Below are positions 13,301 through 24,228 of a stretch of 64,000 nucleotides of DNA, in pieces; position 1 is the stretch's first letter, and each line of letters starts with the position of its first letter. The translations under genes were made by a program, and so were the position numbers. A model generated the notes under the pieces. The model ran no database searches and was not told the origin of the DNA. It was given only the letters and a program-made list of their open reading frames with translations. The stretch comes from Dromaius novaehollandiae (lineage: Eukaryota; Chordata; Aves; Casuariiformes; Dromaiidae): contig NC_088103.1 in assembly GCF_036370855.1 (NCBI RefSeq), forward strand, positions 34,761,904 through 34,825,903. Direction: 5' to 3'.

Positions 13301-16300
13301 TCATTTGTCCTCTAATGAATGTTTGCCGTTACAGAGGCCAACTGCAAAGCTGTGAGCAGGTGAAGGTGCTAACCTCCCTGTCACCTTCTTGATAGCAGCA
13401 CCAAGCACATCTGGCAGACAGAGGCACCCTGCAGGGCTTCCAAGGCAGACATTTGGGTAGAGTGAGCTATCTGCCTAAAGATAACCTGGAAACAGAGAGA
13501 GGAGAGAAGAGGGGAGAACATGTCTCCTTTCAGCTCCATTTTGGATGGTTAAAGGATGTAGGCGTCAACAGCAGGGTTTTTTTTTTTTTTTAATAAAGAG
13601 CCCATTTCTGTTCTGGGATCATTTCATCTTTAATTTGGACAATTCGGGCAATCACAATTTCAGACTAAAAGCTAGAGAATGTACCCCAAAATCAGATCAA
13701 ACTAACAAATGAGAGAAGAGACTTATGGATTGTTTAAAACTTAGCAGGTGAGGAGAAAAGGATTTGGATTTTGTTACCAGCCTTTTCTTTTCAGAATGAA
13801 GAATTGGCACTTTGAATCATTAACTGAAATGTCCTAACCCACCCAGATTCACCCCACCATTGCCCAGCCAACATACGACCCCTGTTGTGCCAAGGGTCTT
13901 TCCAGCAAACCCAGACTTGACCTTCCTGACATTGTGCTTGTTAAAAGAAAAGGGAAGGGAGAAAGCAAGGAAGTTTAACATATTTTATCTAGCACAATCA
14001 ATTTTTAGGACCATCTATTTGGAAAAGTGAATTTCAAAAGTCAAAAGCTGTAAGAGCGGCAGTAGCTTATACTGGGGATACACCATACAAAAGGCATGTG
14101 ATAAACCATCCAGCCTTTGTTTACTGTATCACACGCCGCCACCCGGGGCGCTCAGCTGGCTGGGTAGCGCTGCGCGGCCCAGCTGCCGACAGGGAAGCAC
14201 TGCAGACTCCTTCCCCAGCAGCGATTTCCCTGTGGGGAGAACTGCCTGGCTGCATATCAAATAGCACTAGATCTAAGATTTTAATCTCTTCCCATGTGCA
14301 GAGCCCTACAAATCTTCCAGCAAGGTATTAATCTCTTCAGAAGTTTCACGCACAGCGATCACAGAGGCGGATACACAGAGCTGCCTCCTTTCTTTTAGTT
14401 TCTCGAGTCAAGGCTGCAAACGCTATACATATATCACGAAAGACGTCCGTCCCTGGAATCTAGGCCAGGCAGTAGAGGCGCTTATGTGCTGCTCACGTTT
14501 AGCCCCCTCTGTGTGTCCACAGTGCCCAATACTTGCCTTCATCTCCTCTAGGCTCCACTGTGGCCCTGAAAGATCACAGTTTGGCTGTCCCAGCCAAAGA
14601 CAGATGAAAGGCAGCAGCACATACAGCTGCAGCAAATTGCAATCTGCTTAAATCTAGGAAATGAAGAAGAGGCCAAGACTTTGAGACCTCCGGGTTAATC
14701 CACTCATCTAAAAACAAGAGATTCACATGGAAATGGATGACTATTATTTTTATTGAATTACTCCAATGCTCATTTGTGAACCAAGACCCTATTGTGCTCA
14801 ATACTGTACAACCAGAGACTGGGAGTCAGTGGGACGCAAGGCAGACGCAATGCTACTCAAACAACAAACCACTTAGCCTGGGATTTTTTTGGACAAGAAT
14901 CAGGCACGTAGGAATATGGAACTGTTATATATAAAACAATATCAGAAAGGTTGTACGGAGAGAGGGATGAAGGGAAAGAAATAGGTTTCCCATCAGAAAC
15001 ACTATAGAGAGCTTCTTGTAACAGTTTAGATTGCTGTTGCTAAAATGCAATGTCAACAGTCACCGAGGAAATGCAGAAATGCATTTCGACAAGAAAACAC
15101 AGAATATATTTTGCTTCAAATCTGCAAACGCAGGGCTTACATCTCTATTTTCTAGTTATCCTCAAAGTGATAAGAAATGAGTAACACCAATTTCTCTTAG
15201 TGATCAGGAAGGTATTGTTACCTGCTCTTTTGTATATCTTTGTGCTCAGCAGAGCTACCAGACTGCTCTACAGAGGGGTCACAGGCTCTGACACTGAACT
15301 GCAACCACCTTTCAGATGAGATAGGAGCCCATAGCAGAGTCTGCCACAATTCAGAGCAACAACATGCAAAAGCTAAAGAAGTCTTTGCCACACAGAAGCA
15401 ACGAATGAGTAACACACACATCCAGCTGGCAAGCTGAGAAGACATGAGACCCAACCCTTCCATGCCTATGGATTGGGCACAAGATCTCTAATTCCCCAGC
15501 AGATCACGGCTTCAGCTTTACATCCACAAGTCAGCATCTCTCAGCAACACAGTGCCCTCTAGCCTTGAACTGGGTTACAGTTTAAGCCTTAGAGGAAAAA
15601 GCTCAGCGATATGAAATACTAATACACAGCTTTATGTCCGATCTTTGGCCTTATCTTTCAGGCAACCCATTCAAACAGTGACCGGCTCCAGAGAAATCTG
15701 GCAGGCAGGCAATGCCAGGAAACACAGCATACTCAGAGTGATTTCACACCAGATGCAACACCCCCTCAGGCTTTTCCTTACCCAAGCAGGATGATTACCT
15801 TCTGTATACATAAAATCCAACCTTCTGTGTATTTAAACACAGGCTGTATTTTGAGAAGAGAATTAAAGGGTTTGGTGTAAATAAAACCCCAAAATGGAGC
15901 CAGAGGGAAGAAAAAAAGACGCCTTTTCCATTAGTGTGGATGGGCAAAAGCTACATCATTGCACGCTGTGAACTCCTGGAGGTAAAGACACTTCCACATG
16001 ACACCCTGCAGTACTGGAGTCCGGGAAGGTTGCTGAAAACCCTCATCGGATGCTGCGCTGTGGCAGCAAGGTGTGAAAGCAGGAAAGCGAAAAAGAGATG
16101 AAAGAGAACCCAGATGTTGAGCCTGCCTTGATAACTATGCCAACCAGCTGCCCCCTTCAAAAAGGTCTTTATGTGACTTTATGGGAGAAAATTTTATGAG
16201 AGCAAAGACTCATTCAGCACCGCCGGCTCACTAAACCGACGGCAGCCGAGCCTCGCTCCGCTCCCTGCCAGGGTGCTCCGCGGTGCCGCAGCCGGGACGG

Positions 16301-16416
16301 GGCTGAAACGGGGGAGCTCGGGGACCTGTCCCGTGCTGTGCTGCATCTTGCTGAGCGAGGAGGGAAGCGGCGCCTTCAGAAGGGAAGGAAACTTCAAAAT
16401 GATAACGTTAAGGGGA

Positions 16417-16447
16417 GAAAAAAAAAAAAGAAAGAAAGAAAGAAAGA
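16417..16447. repeat. purine tract with (GAAA)n
   Basis: An A-run merges into GAAA tetranucleotides on the plus strand, close to the 3' side of the CpG island. Its translation on either strand (poly-K or poly-F/S) explains low-complexity ends of several spurious GC-rich open frames around it. Confidence 0.85.
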
Positions 16448-16499
16448 TAGCGAAGTGGGTGAGGAGAAGGGTAAGGAGGAAAGTCGGCTCGCACAGCCG

Positions 16500-17330
16500 G
16501 CCCAAGCTCCGCCGATAGCTGCGGGCCCCCGCGCCGGGGCAGGGCGGCACAGCCCGTCCCGCCGCCGCGCACCCGGGGCGCCTCGCACCTGCCCCGGCGC
16601 GGGGCGGCTCTGCTCGGGCGGCGCCTTCCCTCCCTCCGGCCCGGCCCGGCCCGGGAGCTCCGCAGCACCCTGCCCCGGGCTGCCCAGGACGCGGGGCCGG
16701 CGCCCGGCGGCGGCCGCCACTCACGTAGTGCTTCGAGGGGTTCCGCCTCTTCTCCACGTCCACCACCGTGGCGTCCAGCACGCTGTAGGACAGCATCTTC
16801 GCGGGCTCCGCGGCTCGCTCGCTCCCTGCGGCGCGGCACGGCCCGGCGGCGGCGAGGCGCCCCGCGGCGCTGGCAGCACCTCCGCCGCGCTGCCCGCCGC
16901 GGCGATGCCGGCCGGCCGGCGCGGGGGGCGGCAGGATGCCCCGGCCCGGCCCGGCCCGGCTCCGCCCCGCGCCGCGGCGGCTCCCCCCCTCGCGGCGGCG
17001 GCGGCCCAGCTCCGCGCCCTGCCCGCTGCCTCCGGCTCCGCGGCGAATGCGGCGGCGGGAGGCAGCAGCGGGCGGGAGGGGCCGGGCCCGGCCGCCGTCC
17101 CCGCCCCCGGGCGGCCCGGGGGGGCGCGGAGCCGCCGCCGCCGCGGGACGGGGCGCGCCGGGGCGCCGCCGCCCCCGTGTGGCGGGGGGCCGCGCCCGCC
17201 CCGACATGGCGGCGGCGCCCCGGGGGCCCTCGCCCGCCCGGGGGGGCCCCGCGGCACCCGCCGCCTCGCCGGGGGCCCCCGGGGCCGAGGGGGCACAAAG
17301 GCGAGGGGAAGAGCCTGGCCCTCTCGTCCG
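16500..17330 (-). promoter_or_regulatory. SH3PXD2A: CpG-island promoter of SH3PXD2A (PX-containing, TKS5-long form)
   Basis: About 0.8 kb is extremely G+C rich and dense in CpG, in sharp contrast to its flanks, and it surrounds the first coding exon. I see no convincing TATA box on the minus strand upstream of the exon. GC-box-like elements occur (for example CCGCCCC at 16962-16968 and GGGGCGG at 16601-16607), and a YY1-like ACATGGCGGC lies at 17204-17213. This is the architecture of a TATA-less, dispersed-start vertebrate promoter. Because the exon encodes the N-terminal PX residues, it would drive the long PX-containing isoform; short isoforms are known to use internal promoters further along the gene. 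The exact start site cannot be read from sequence; it should lie upstream of 16796 on the minus strand (higher coordinates). Long open frames crossing the island on both strands are attributable to lack of stops in GC-rich DNA. Confidence 0.85.
16725..16796 (-). CDS. SH3PXD2A: SH3 and PX domain-containing protein 2A (TKS5/FISH), coding exon 1 (partial gene)
   Basis: TKS5 is a Src-substrate scaffold with one PX domain and five SH3 domains. It binds phosphoinositides and partners of invadopodia and podosomes, where it supports actin assembly and matrix degradation. Only the first coding exon is in the window: 24 codons from ATG at 16796-16794 to TAC at 16727-16725, then donor GTGAGT. The encoded peptide begins MLSYSVLDAT and ends EKRRNPSKHY. 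It differs from the human N-terminus at only three positions as I recall it (A3S, C5S, Q7L). This is the first strand of the PX domain, with the basic KRR motif seen; the next codon (Val in other species) starts in exon 2, so the intron is phase 0. The paralogue SH3PXD2B has a clearly different N-terminus (KVLDVQKRRVPNKHY), so the assignment to the A gene is firm. The start codon has A at -3. The remainder of the gene lies below base 1. Confidence 0.93.
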
Positions 17331-17442
17331 CCCAGGGCGAGGCCGGGTGTGAGGCCTCCAGGACCCAAAGGCGAGGGGCAGCAGGGCAAGGACAGGCACA
17401 AGGCTTCCAGGACCTGAAGGCGAGGACGGGCGTGAGGCCTCC
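17291..17442 (+). repeat. degenerate minisatellite, about three units, at CpG-island edge
   Basis: Three imperfect units share the core AAAGGCGAGG or GAAGGCGAGG (at about 17297, 17367 and 17416) followed by a segment ending in GAGGCCTCC or AAGGCTTCC. Unit spacing is irregular (roughly 70, then 50 bases), as in an old, partly deleted GC-rich tandem array. It lies upstream of SH3PXD2A in the outer part of the CpG island. Confidence 0.7.
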
Positions 17443-20400
17443 GGTGCCCTCTACCCCCGTGCAAAGTGTCCGAAACATCCTCCCCGAGCGCCCGGCCACG
17501 CTCACGCCAGAAACGCCGAGCACACAGGGTCCAGCTGCGGCTCTGGAGGCTCAGCCTCGAGGCCCCCCTTCCTCTCAGGGATGGCTGCAAGCCCTTGGCC
17601 CCTCAGCCAGCGTGGGGCTATGGAAGGGTCAAAGGTGGAGGAGGACTGCACAAACTGATACAGACTTTTATAGTGAGAAACCTATTTCAGTTCTTTATGT
17701 ACACATACATACATAGGAACTAGCATTACCTTCTGCCATCACACTTCAAGAACAGCTTGCCCTAGAAATTGTGATGCATTATTGAATAAAAGCAGTCTAA
17801 CTTCACACATGAGTATTTTGGAGGCAGTTACTTCAAGAAAGAGAACTTGCATGTGATTGTCCAGCCCCCAGACAGTTTTATGAAGTTCATTAGCTATTTG
17901 CCAAATTAACTGAAGTCAGTAAGATTTCTGATTGTTGCACTGACTCAAGGCTCTCCAGCAGCAGTCCAAACCCCTTTTCAATAAGCTTCCGGACTGCCAC
18001 TGACAACTGCAGACCTGCTAGCCCAGACGCTTAGGAAACTCCCAGATCCCAGGAGAAAAGAACTATCAGTCCCCATGTGGTTTCTTTATATGCACTACCA
18101 GCAAATTTTTCTGTATCGCATCTTTTGTACCATGTTATTATCCTTTCAATAACGATCATAAAATAGACACTGGAGTTACAGAGCCATAGATATGGTAGCC
18201 TACAGGCTGACCTCTGAAAGCAAGGCGCCCACAGCTGGTTTCCACAAGCAAATTAAAAACAAAGCAGAACCATCAGAACAAAGAACCACCATCAGCACAC
18301 GGCTACAGGCTGCTGCCAAGCAGCATCGAGGTGACTACTGCGTAATGCCTTCTTTTCAGCCTACACAGAGAAAGATACTCTGATCCTGTTATCACAAATT
18401 TGGGCCTTTTATGTAATTATTATTTTATATCACAGTCCCCAGAAGATCCTGCCAGGAGCAGGTCCTCGATGCTGTTGGCATTTGCAGTCCCTGCCACAAA
18501 GACTTTATGTTCTTAATAGCAGGTGCAAACAGAAGAGCCGGCTTGCCACCCATCCTCTCGCCCTGTGGGCAGCTGCTAGGTTATCCGAGCTGGAGAAGGA
18601 TTTTGGCTGTGCCTTCTCCTCCTCCATCCTCAGGTACTATACACCAGCGAGCTGACAGAAAACACTAAAATCCTAGCGCCCCGCCCCCCCCATCCCAGGA
18701 TGGGCTGGCAAGCGGGAGACCAAATTCTGATAATGGAGCAGGGGGCAGAGGGGAAAAGCTCGCGTGCCCGTCTGCACTGTCGCTTTTCAGGCTTGTCTGT
18801 TTTCCTTCAGTGCACTCTCTTCCCTCCTCTTCTCCGAGGGACTTCCCACCTCTAAGCCTCATGCATTACAAGGCAGCATGGCAAACCCTACCATTAGAAA
18901 CCTCTTCGGTTTAGACTGGCCAAGGAGTCTCTGGGGGGCAGAGCAGACAAAGAAAATTCTTCCCTGAAATGGAAATATTCAAACAATCCACTGATAAAAT
19001 ATGCCGGCCTTAGCCAGACCTTTACTCTTGGATGCCTCTTTCCTGTGACCCATTATCAATAGCAGAAATATTTAACTGCAGCTATGTACAAACCTCTTCT
19101 CCTATCACTCTGTCCAAAAAATAGAAGCTCCCCTCTCTCATCACTAAAAACACTTAGGGTTTGGTCTTAATCAGCTTTCAAAATATTTCACTGTGAAGGA
19201 AAAAAAATAAATAAATACATCATTGTCCAAACACTCTGCCCCATCTTCCCTGACATTCTCATTAATTGGCATCTTTTTACTGGCAGTCTTATCTAGCTCC
19301 TGCAAGGAAGGAGCTTTATTTTCAGCCCAACCTGTCATTGGTACTTTGGGGTTTGTGCTCCCTTGGTGCCTACCCTGCTGTGTCATGGTGTCTGGTCCTT
19401 TGCTCACCTTTCCTCTGTTCAAGACAACCTAACTTTAAGTCTCCACCACTCTGGACGACCTCCTCCGGCTGCCAAGTCTGCCCAGCTGTTGTACAGATCT
19501 GGCTCTGCTCCTCCATCGCCTGCTCACTTTACATGAGCAGCCTCACCTTCCACCCTGCTTGTTTGCTGCATCCATCCATCCACATAGGAAAAATGTATGT
19601 TGCTAGGGGCATGGGCTTTTCTTTATAAATATGTACAACACCCAGTCCAGTGGGAGTTCGATCCCAGACTATTGCAAGACTGGCAGAAAATAACCCAAAC
19701 CCTTTATTATGCCAGAGGCTTGGGAAAATCTGCTCCTCTTAGGCAGCAGCTGGGAAAATGGAGCTGACAGCACCTGCCCGACCTCTGTGCTGGAGAGACA
19801 GGCTCAAGACGCTGGGACTTGGGGAGAGAAAAAACAGAGTGTGCAGCTCAGAGCACGGCAGCTTTGTTGGATAACTGACCCCCCCCCCACACTGAAGAGC
19901 CTGTACCTAACTAGGACTGTGAACACAAAGGACAAGGCACTGCAAGCTTGTAGGAAAATTACTATTCCAGGGGCTTTATCCTAAATCTTCTAGTATTTAG
20001 TTTTTTTCTTAAAGTCTCAATTACTGAAGTCTTGTCATTACATGGGAATACCACTACTGTTATTAATAATAATTTCAATTTAAATAATATCAGTATTAAC
20101 AGTTAATTTAATTATTAGCCTTTACACACTCCTGATTCCAATAAAATTAACCCAAGGAACTCCCTGGGAAATTCAGAGCTTTAAAGACTGAGATAAAACA
20201 GCTACTTTAAAAGTGTTTTTCTACTCATTTGCAGGTCTTTGGGCAAGGAGTTATTTTATTGACTGAACAGGTAATCAGATTGGCCTTGCAGATCTAATAT
20301 AGCTTACAGCCAGCAACCTAAATTCTACTCCAATTACAGCAAAATCTGATGCATGACAGAATGCGTGCGACAGTCTCAGAACTGGAACATGACCTGAGCT

Positions 20401-23400
20401 TGAGAGGATTTTGTCATGCTGACAATTTTTTTGTAAATAGGCATTCGAGTTGTAAATTGAAAACACTCGGATCATGAAATCAGTGAAAAAAAAACGAGAG
20501 ATGGACTCTTCTGTACTCCATTAGGCCCATTTTTACTGCCTCTTACTAATTCATGGCGTATCTCTGCAGATAAGTAAAATCCCCTGAATATTAACCAGCG
20601 TATTATAGCCCAAGAACTCTTTCTGTAGTGGCTCGAGTTGCTGTTTAAAGATGGCTGTTCATTCTTGTTTTTGATTTTCTGTTTGCCAGAGCTGGGCAGC
20701 TCGGTCTGCCCTTGAGACGAACCCTGGGTTTTTAATGTCTTCCTGTCCCATTAGCCCTGGAAGGATGTAAGGGTGCTCAGCACCTCGGGGGGAGCAACAT
20801 GCCCCGCGAGCTCAGCCGTGGGGGGGAAGGGGAACGTCTCTGCGCGGTGCATGACAGATTAGCCACACAGCTCATTACTGGCAACTAGAGTTGCATGCAT
20901 AATCTGCTAGACATGGTACTAGAGATGTGCCCCTTAGGGTTTTTTTGGCTCTGATGTACAACAGCACAACACAGAGCCTTTGTTGCACTCCCATCTGAGC
21001 TACTGTACTTACAAGACTCCAGCATCTTAAAAGGGCTGCTTTCCATGCAGTTCTTCCACTTCAGTCTCCATATATATGTCTTTTGATACGAGTGATAAGA
21101 ACAGTAGAGCCTTTCTGGCATTCAAATCTCAAACACTGAAACACAACGCAAAATGCAATCGTCTTGCCCTATTTTTTAAAAGTGGGCTGCGCCTCGACTT
21201 CTTGGGAGATTACTGCTCTTCAAATGAAATTCACACCGGGGAAAAATAGGCCCAGCTAATGCGTCAGAGGAAAGCCAAAGAAACCAGCTGCAGTCCCAAC
21301 AGACCAGCCCCCTAAGGACAGCAGCGTGCTTCCTCCCCCGCCCCAGCTTCCTCCCCAGAGAGCGCTGCTCCATCAACCCCTCTGCACTACACCTAGTATA
21401 ATAGAAAAAACAAAACAATCATTTTCCCTGCTAGCAGTGCAAGTGCTTTCCTAACAGCATCCAGCTTTTACCTCTATTAAAGAGATGCTTCACCCTCTTT
21501 AATTAAATTATAGATTATCCCGTTTTTGAGGCAGCTATCTTAGAATTTAATCTTTTCACAACTACAGTTATTTTTCAGGCCTCTCTCACAGGAGTTATGG
21601 ATGAAAGACTTCCAATAGTGGCATGTGCATGTTCTGTTTAGGATAGTAGTAGCAAATCGCAGACTGTTTTCTATCCAAGTACTCCTTGTACTTTTCCATT
21701 GTTATGAAGGCTTTGTGGATATTTGATGACATTGTTAAAAAATAAAACAAAGCAAACCCAAACCACACTTTCCTGTATGCATAATATAAATTTCAGGCAT
21801 ATGTTTGAGACAGCTGAAGTTTATCAAACTAATCACAGGTTTGGCTTAGGATTCCCCTGGTTACTTCACAGATGCTGTCACTGATTTCAGTCTCCCTCAT
21901 TGTTCTCAAAAGAGGACATTTTGATACCAGCTTCTGCCTCACTCTGCAAAATATTTGGCAATCTGTTGTTGAAAATGCAGGCTTGTTACAAATGAAGTAA
22001 ATGTTGGAAGTAGTCGTCTTTCTTTGCATTTTCTTCCCATGGTACCTCTAAGTATATACACGGACTTTGAGTCCTCTGTACTAACAGATTTAGAATCCCC
22101 ACCAAAAGTCTTTTTCAAGCTTCAATTTCCTTGTTCATTACTTTTACTCATTCAACCCCTTCTGAAACTGAACAGTAATTTTATTTGCTTGCACATCCCC
22201 TGGAGAAGGTAGTAGAGTTTAACTGCCAATATCCAAACTAGAACATTTGACAGGTAGACTGTGAATTGTAAAAATGCATTGATAAAACCTTATGAAAAGT
22301 TGGTCATATAATTGCAGTTGTATCACAAATGAAAAAAGCACAAGCTCAACACCATAAAGAAAAATGTAACATGCAACTCCTGCCACTCAGTAGTGGAGTG
22401 CATTAAATTATTTTTTTTTTCTTTTAAGTTACCTTCATGCAAAAGCAAAGTGGATTTCCCAACATGCAAAGGTTTCTTTAGAAGGAGCAGTGTTGGACCT
22501 CCTCAGAGCAACATCATCCCATGGGCAGATACAAGTAGGATTTTTTTTTCTTCAGTCATCCCCAGGTTAGACTTTGCTAGGCACTAATGGTGATATCTGG
22601 AAAACCAAATACCATGTGGGATGTTTATTGCTTGGAAAAAAGAATGAGATAATCCAAAACCAGAGAACTTTTCTTGGAAAGCAGAGCTACAGTTTCTCTA
22701 GCAGGGCCTCCTGTAGGTGTGCTTTTCAGCTTGGAGCAGTGCCGCTGCCTGATAGACTATCCAGTTAATTCCAGTCATTTATCTGGATCCATCCCACAAG
22801 CATGTGTTAAGCCATGGCCACGCAGCACCAGGGTTGAAACCCTAAAGACCATTTCACTAATGAGAGTCTTTTTCAGCCCCAGGTAAAGTGGCTCTTTTCC
22901 TCTGCAGGCAGGTTGACAAAAGGCAGCTGAACACACAGAGCACCCATGAGACAAGGGCAGCTTCTCTCTCCCTTTAGGACAATTTCCTTCAATTAGTGAC
23001 ATAGTGTCTAGGCAAGCAAATATTCCAAGTCTGGACAATCTACCCTTTAAGGTTTACATTTAAAGCACTGAGCTTCAGGTTGTGTTCACAGCAGCATCTT
23101 CAAAGCTCTAGTACTCCTAAAGAAAGAGCATTTCTGCAGTTCTTGCCTTCCCAAAAGCAGGTGACACACTTGCTAGGCACACCAAAGTTGTACCATGTCT
23201 TTACAAAAAAGATCCCAAGCACACTTCATTATAGATGGCAGCAAAAGTATGGTCACAATTTGCCCTTCAGAAAACTACCAAGTATTACTTGACCTCCAGA
23301 AAGCATTACATTGTCCTGGACATGTTGATCCTCAAAGATACTTTGGTGGCCAACTCTTATTTAACATCTAACTGTGAGCATCCTTTAAAAAAGACAAAAT

Positions 23401-24201
23401 ATCCTGCAGAACAGAGGAACTGTTAAAAGGACAGTATGAAGAAGAGCATATAAATTAGGTTGCTGTATATATAAATCTGTCCATGCGTTTATGATAAATG
23501 TTTTTACTCATTTTTTTTTCCTGTCCTCGTTTCCTCCCCTGCTTTCTAACTGCAGAAAATAACATAGCACAAGTCCTTGCTTTCATTATATACTACACCT
23601 GCTGCCTGTCCTGAAACAGATGAGGAGCGTCATTAGCCAATTATTTCTTAGCTTTTGTCAACAGGACCAATTTCAAACATCTTTTTGTTAAATCCTCCTC
23701 TCTCTGCTTCCTCTGTATTTCTCATCCTTTCCTACATTCAGAGTTCCAACAAAAACTCCTCTCTATATCACTTTGCTCCTGTTATGTTTGTCCTCGATCA
23801 CTGAACTCACAGAAGAACAAAGAAAGGGATTATAACTACTTTGAAGCAGGAATTAAGTTTAAGAGACATTGCGGGGGGAGGGGAAGACAAGGTGAGGGAA
23901 GAAAATAAGACATTGTTAGTCAGCAGCGGAGGTTGATAACAATAGCTGGCTTTTTATGGTTCAGGATTTTGTGGACATTACAGCAAAGGAGTGTTTTACA
24001 TGCATGCAAGGACAGCTCCTACACTCTCAATGTGAATGACATTTTTGACAACAGGAGAAAAGCCCGATTCCAAGCACCCTCTTCATTTCCCTAACACCTT
24101 GCATACCTGGCCAAGAAAAGCACACTTGAGAAGCAAGTAGGCCTGCAAGGCACGGATGACTATTGTTGAGGGAGGCATTTGAGGGAACTGATTTCTCTTA
24201 T

Positions 24202-24228
24202 TTCCAAATATCACCTTAATATTTGGAA
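24202..24228. repeat. perfect 10-bp inverted repeat, 7-nt loop
   Basis: TTCCAAATAT (24202-24211) pairs exactly with ATATTTGGAA (24219-24228) around the loop CACCTTA. It stands alone in the intergenic region, with no flanking pairing that would suggest a microRNA precursor. Confidence 0.85.

Larger units (their letters stand above)
1..16724 (-). other. SH3PXD2A: SH3PXD2A intron 1, promoter-proximal part
   Basis: This is the intron that follows the first coding exon of SH3PXD2A on the minus strand. It opens with a good donor (GTGAGT, read down from 16724) and runs off the start of the window, so its acceptor is not seen. In mammals this first intron is known to be very long, so a missing exon 2 is expected. 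I see no second PX-domain exon here. Open frames inside it (for example 5160-5663 on plus, 7431-7799 on plus) look like chance: they have no recognisable domain, and the first runs into CA-rich sequence. The interval holds three MIR-like or LINE-like relics, CA/CGCA-type simple repeats and one short hairpin, listed separately. Regulatory elements are plausible in such an intron but none can be named from sequence alone. Confidence 0.8.

Noticed and set aside
14130..14200. tRNA-like or CpG-rich patch near 'cggggcgctcagctggctgggtagcgctgcgcgg'
   Set aside because: The box A-like string is not followed by a box B (GGTTCGAATCC-type) at a proper distance and no cloverleaf can be drawn.
16194..17590. 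Long overlapping open frames (up to about 400 codons) on both strands over the GC-rich block
   Set aside because: Stop codons are rare in such GC-rich DNA. The translations are Ala/Gly/Pro/Arg-rich without domains, occur on both strands, and only the 24-codon SH3PXD2A exon is supported by homology and a splice donor.
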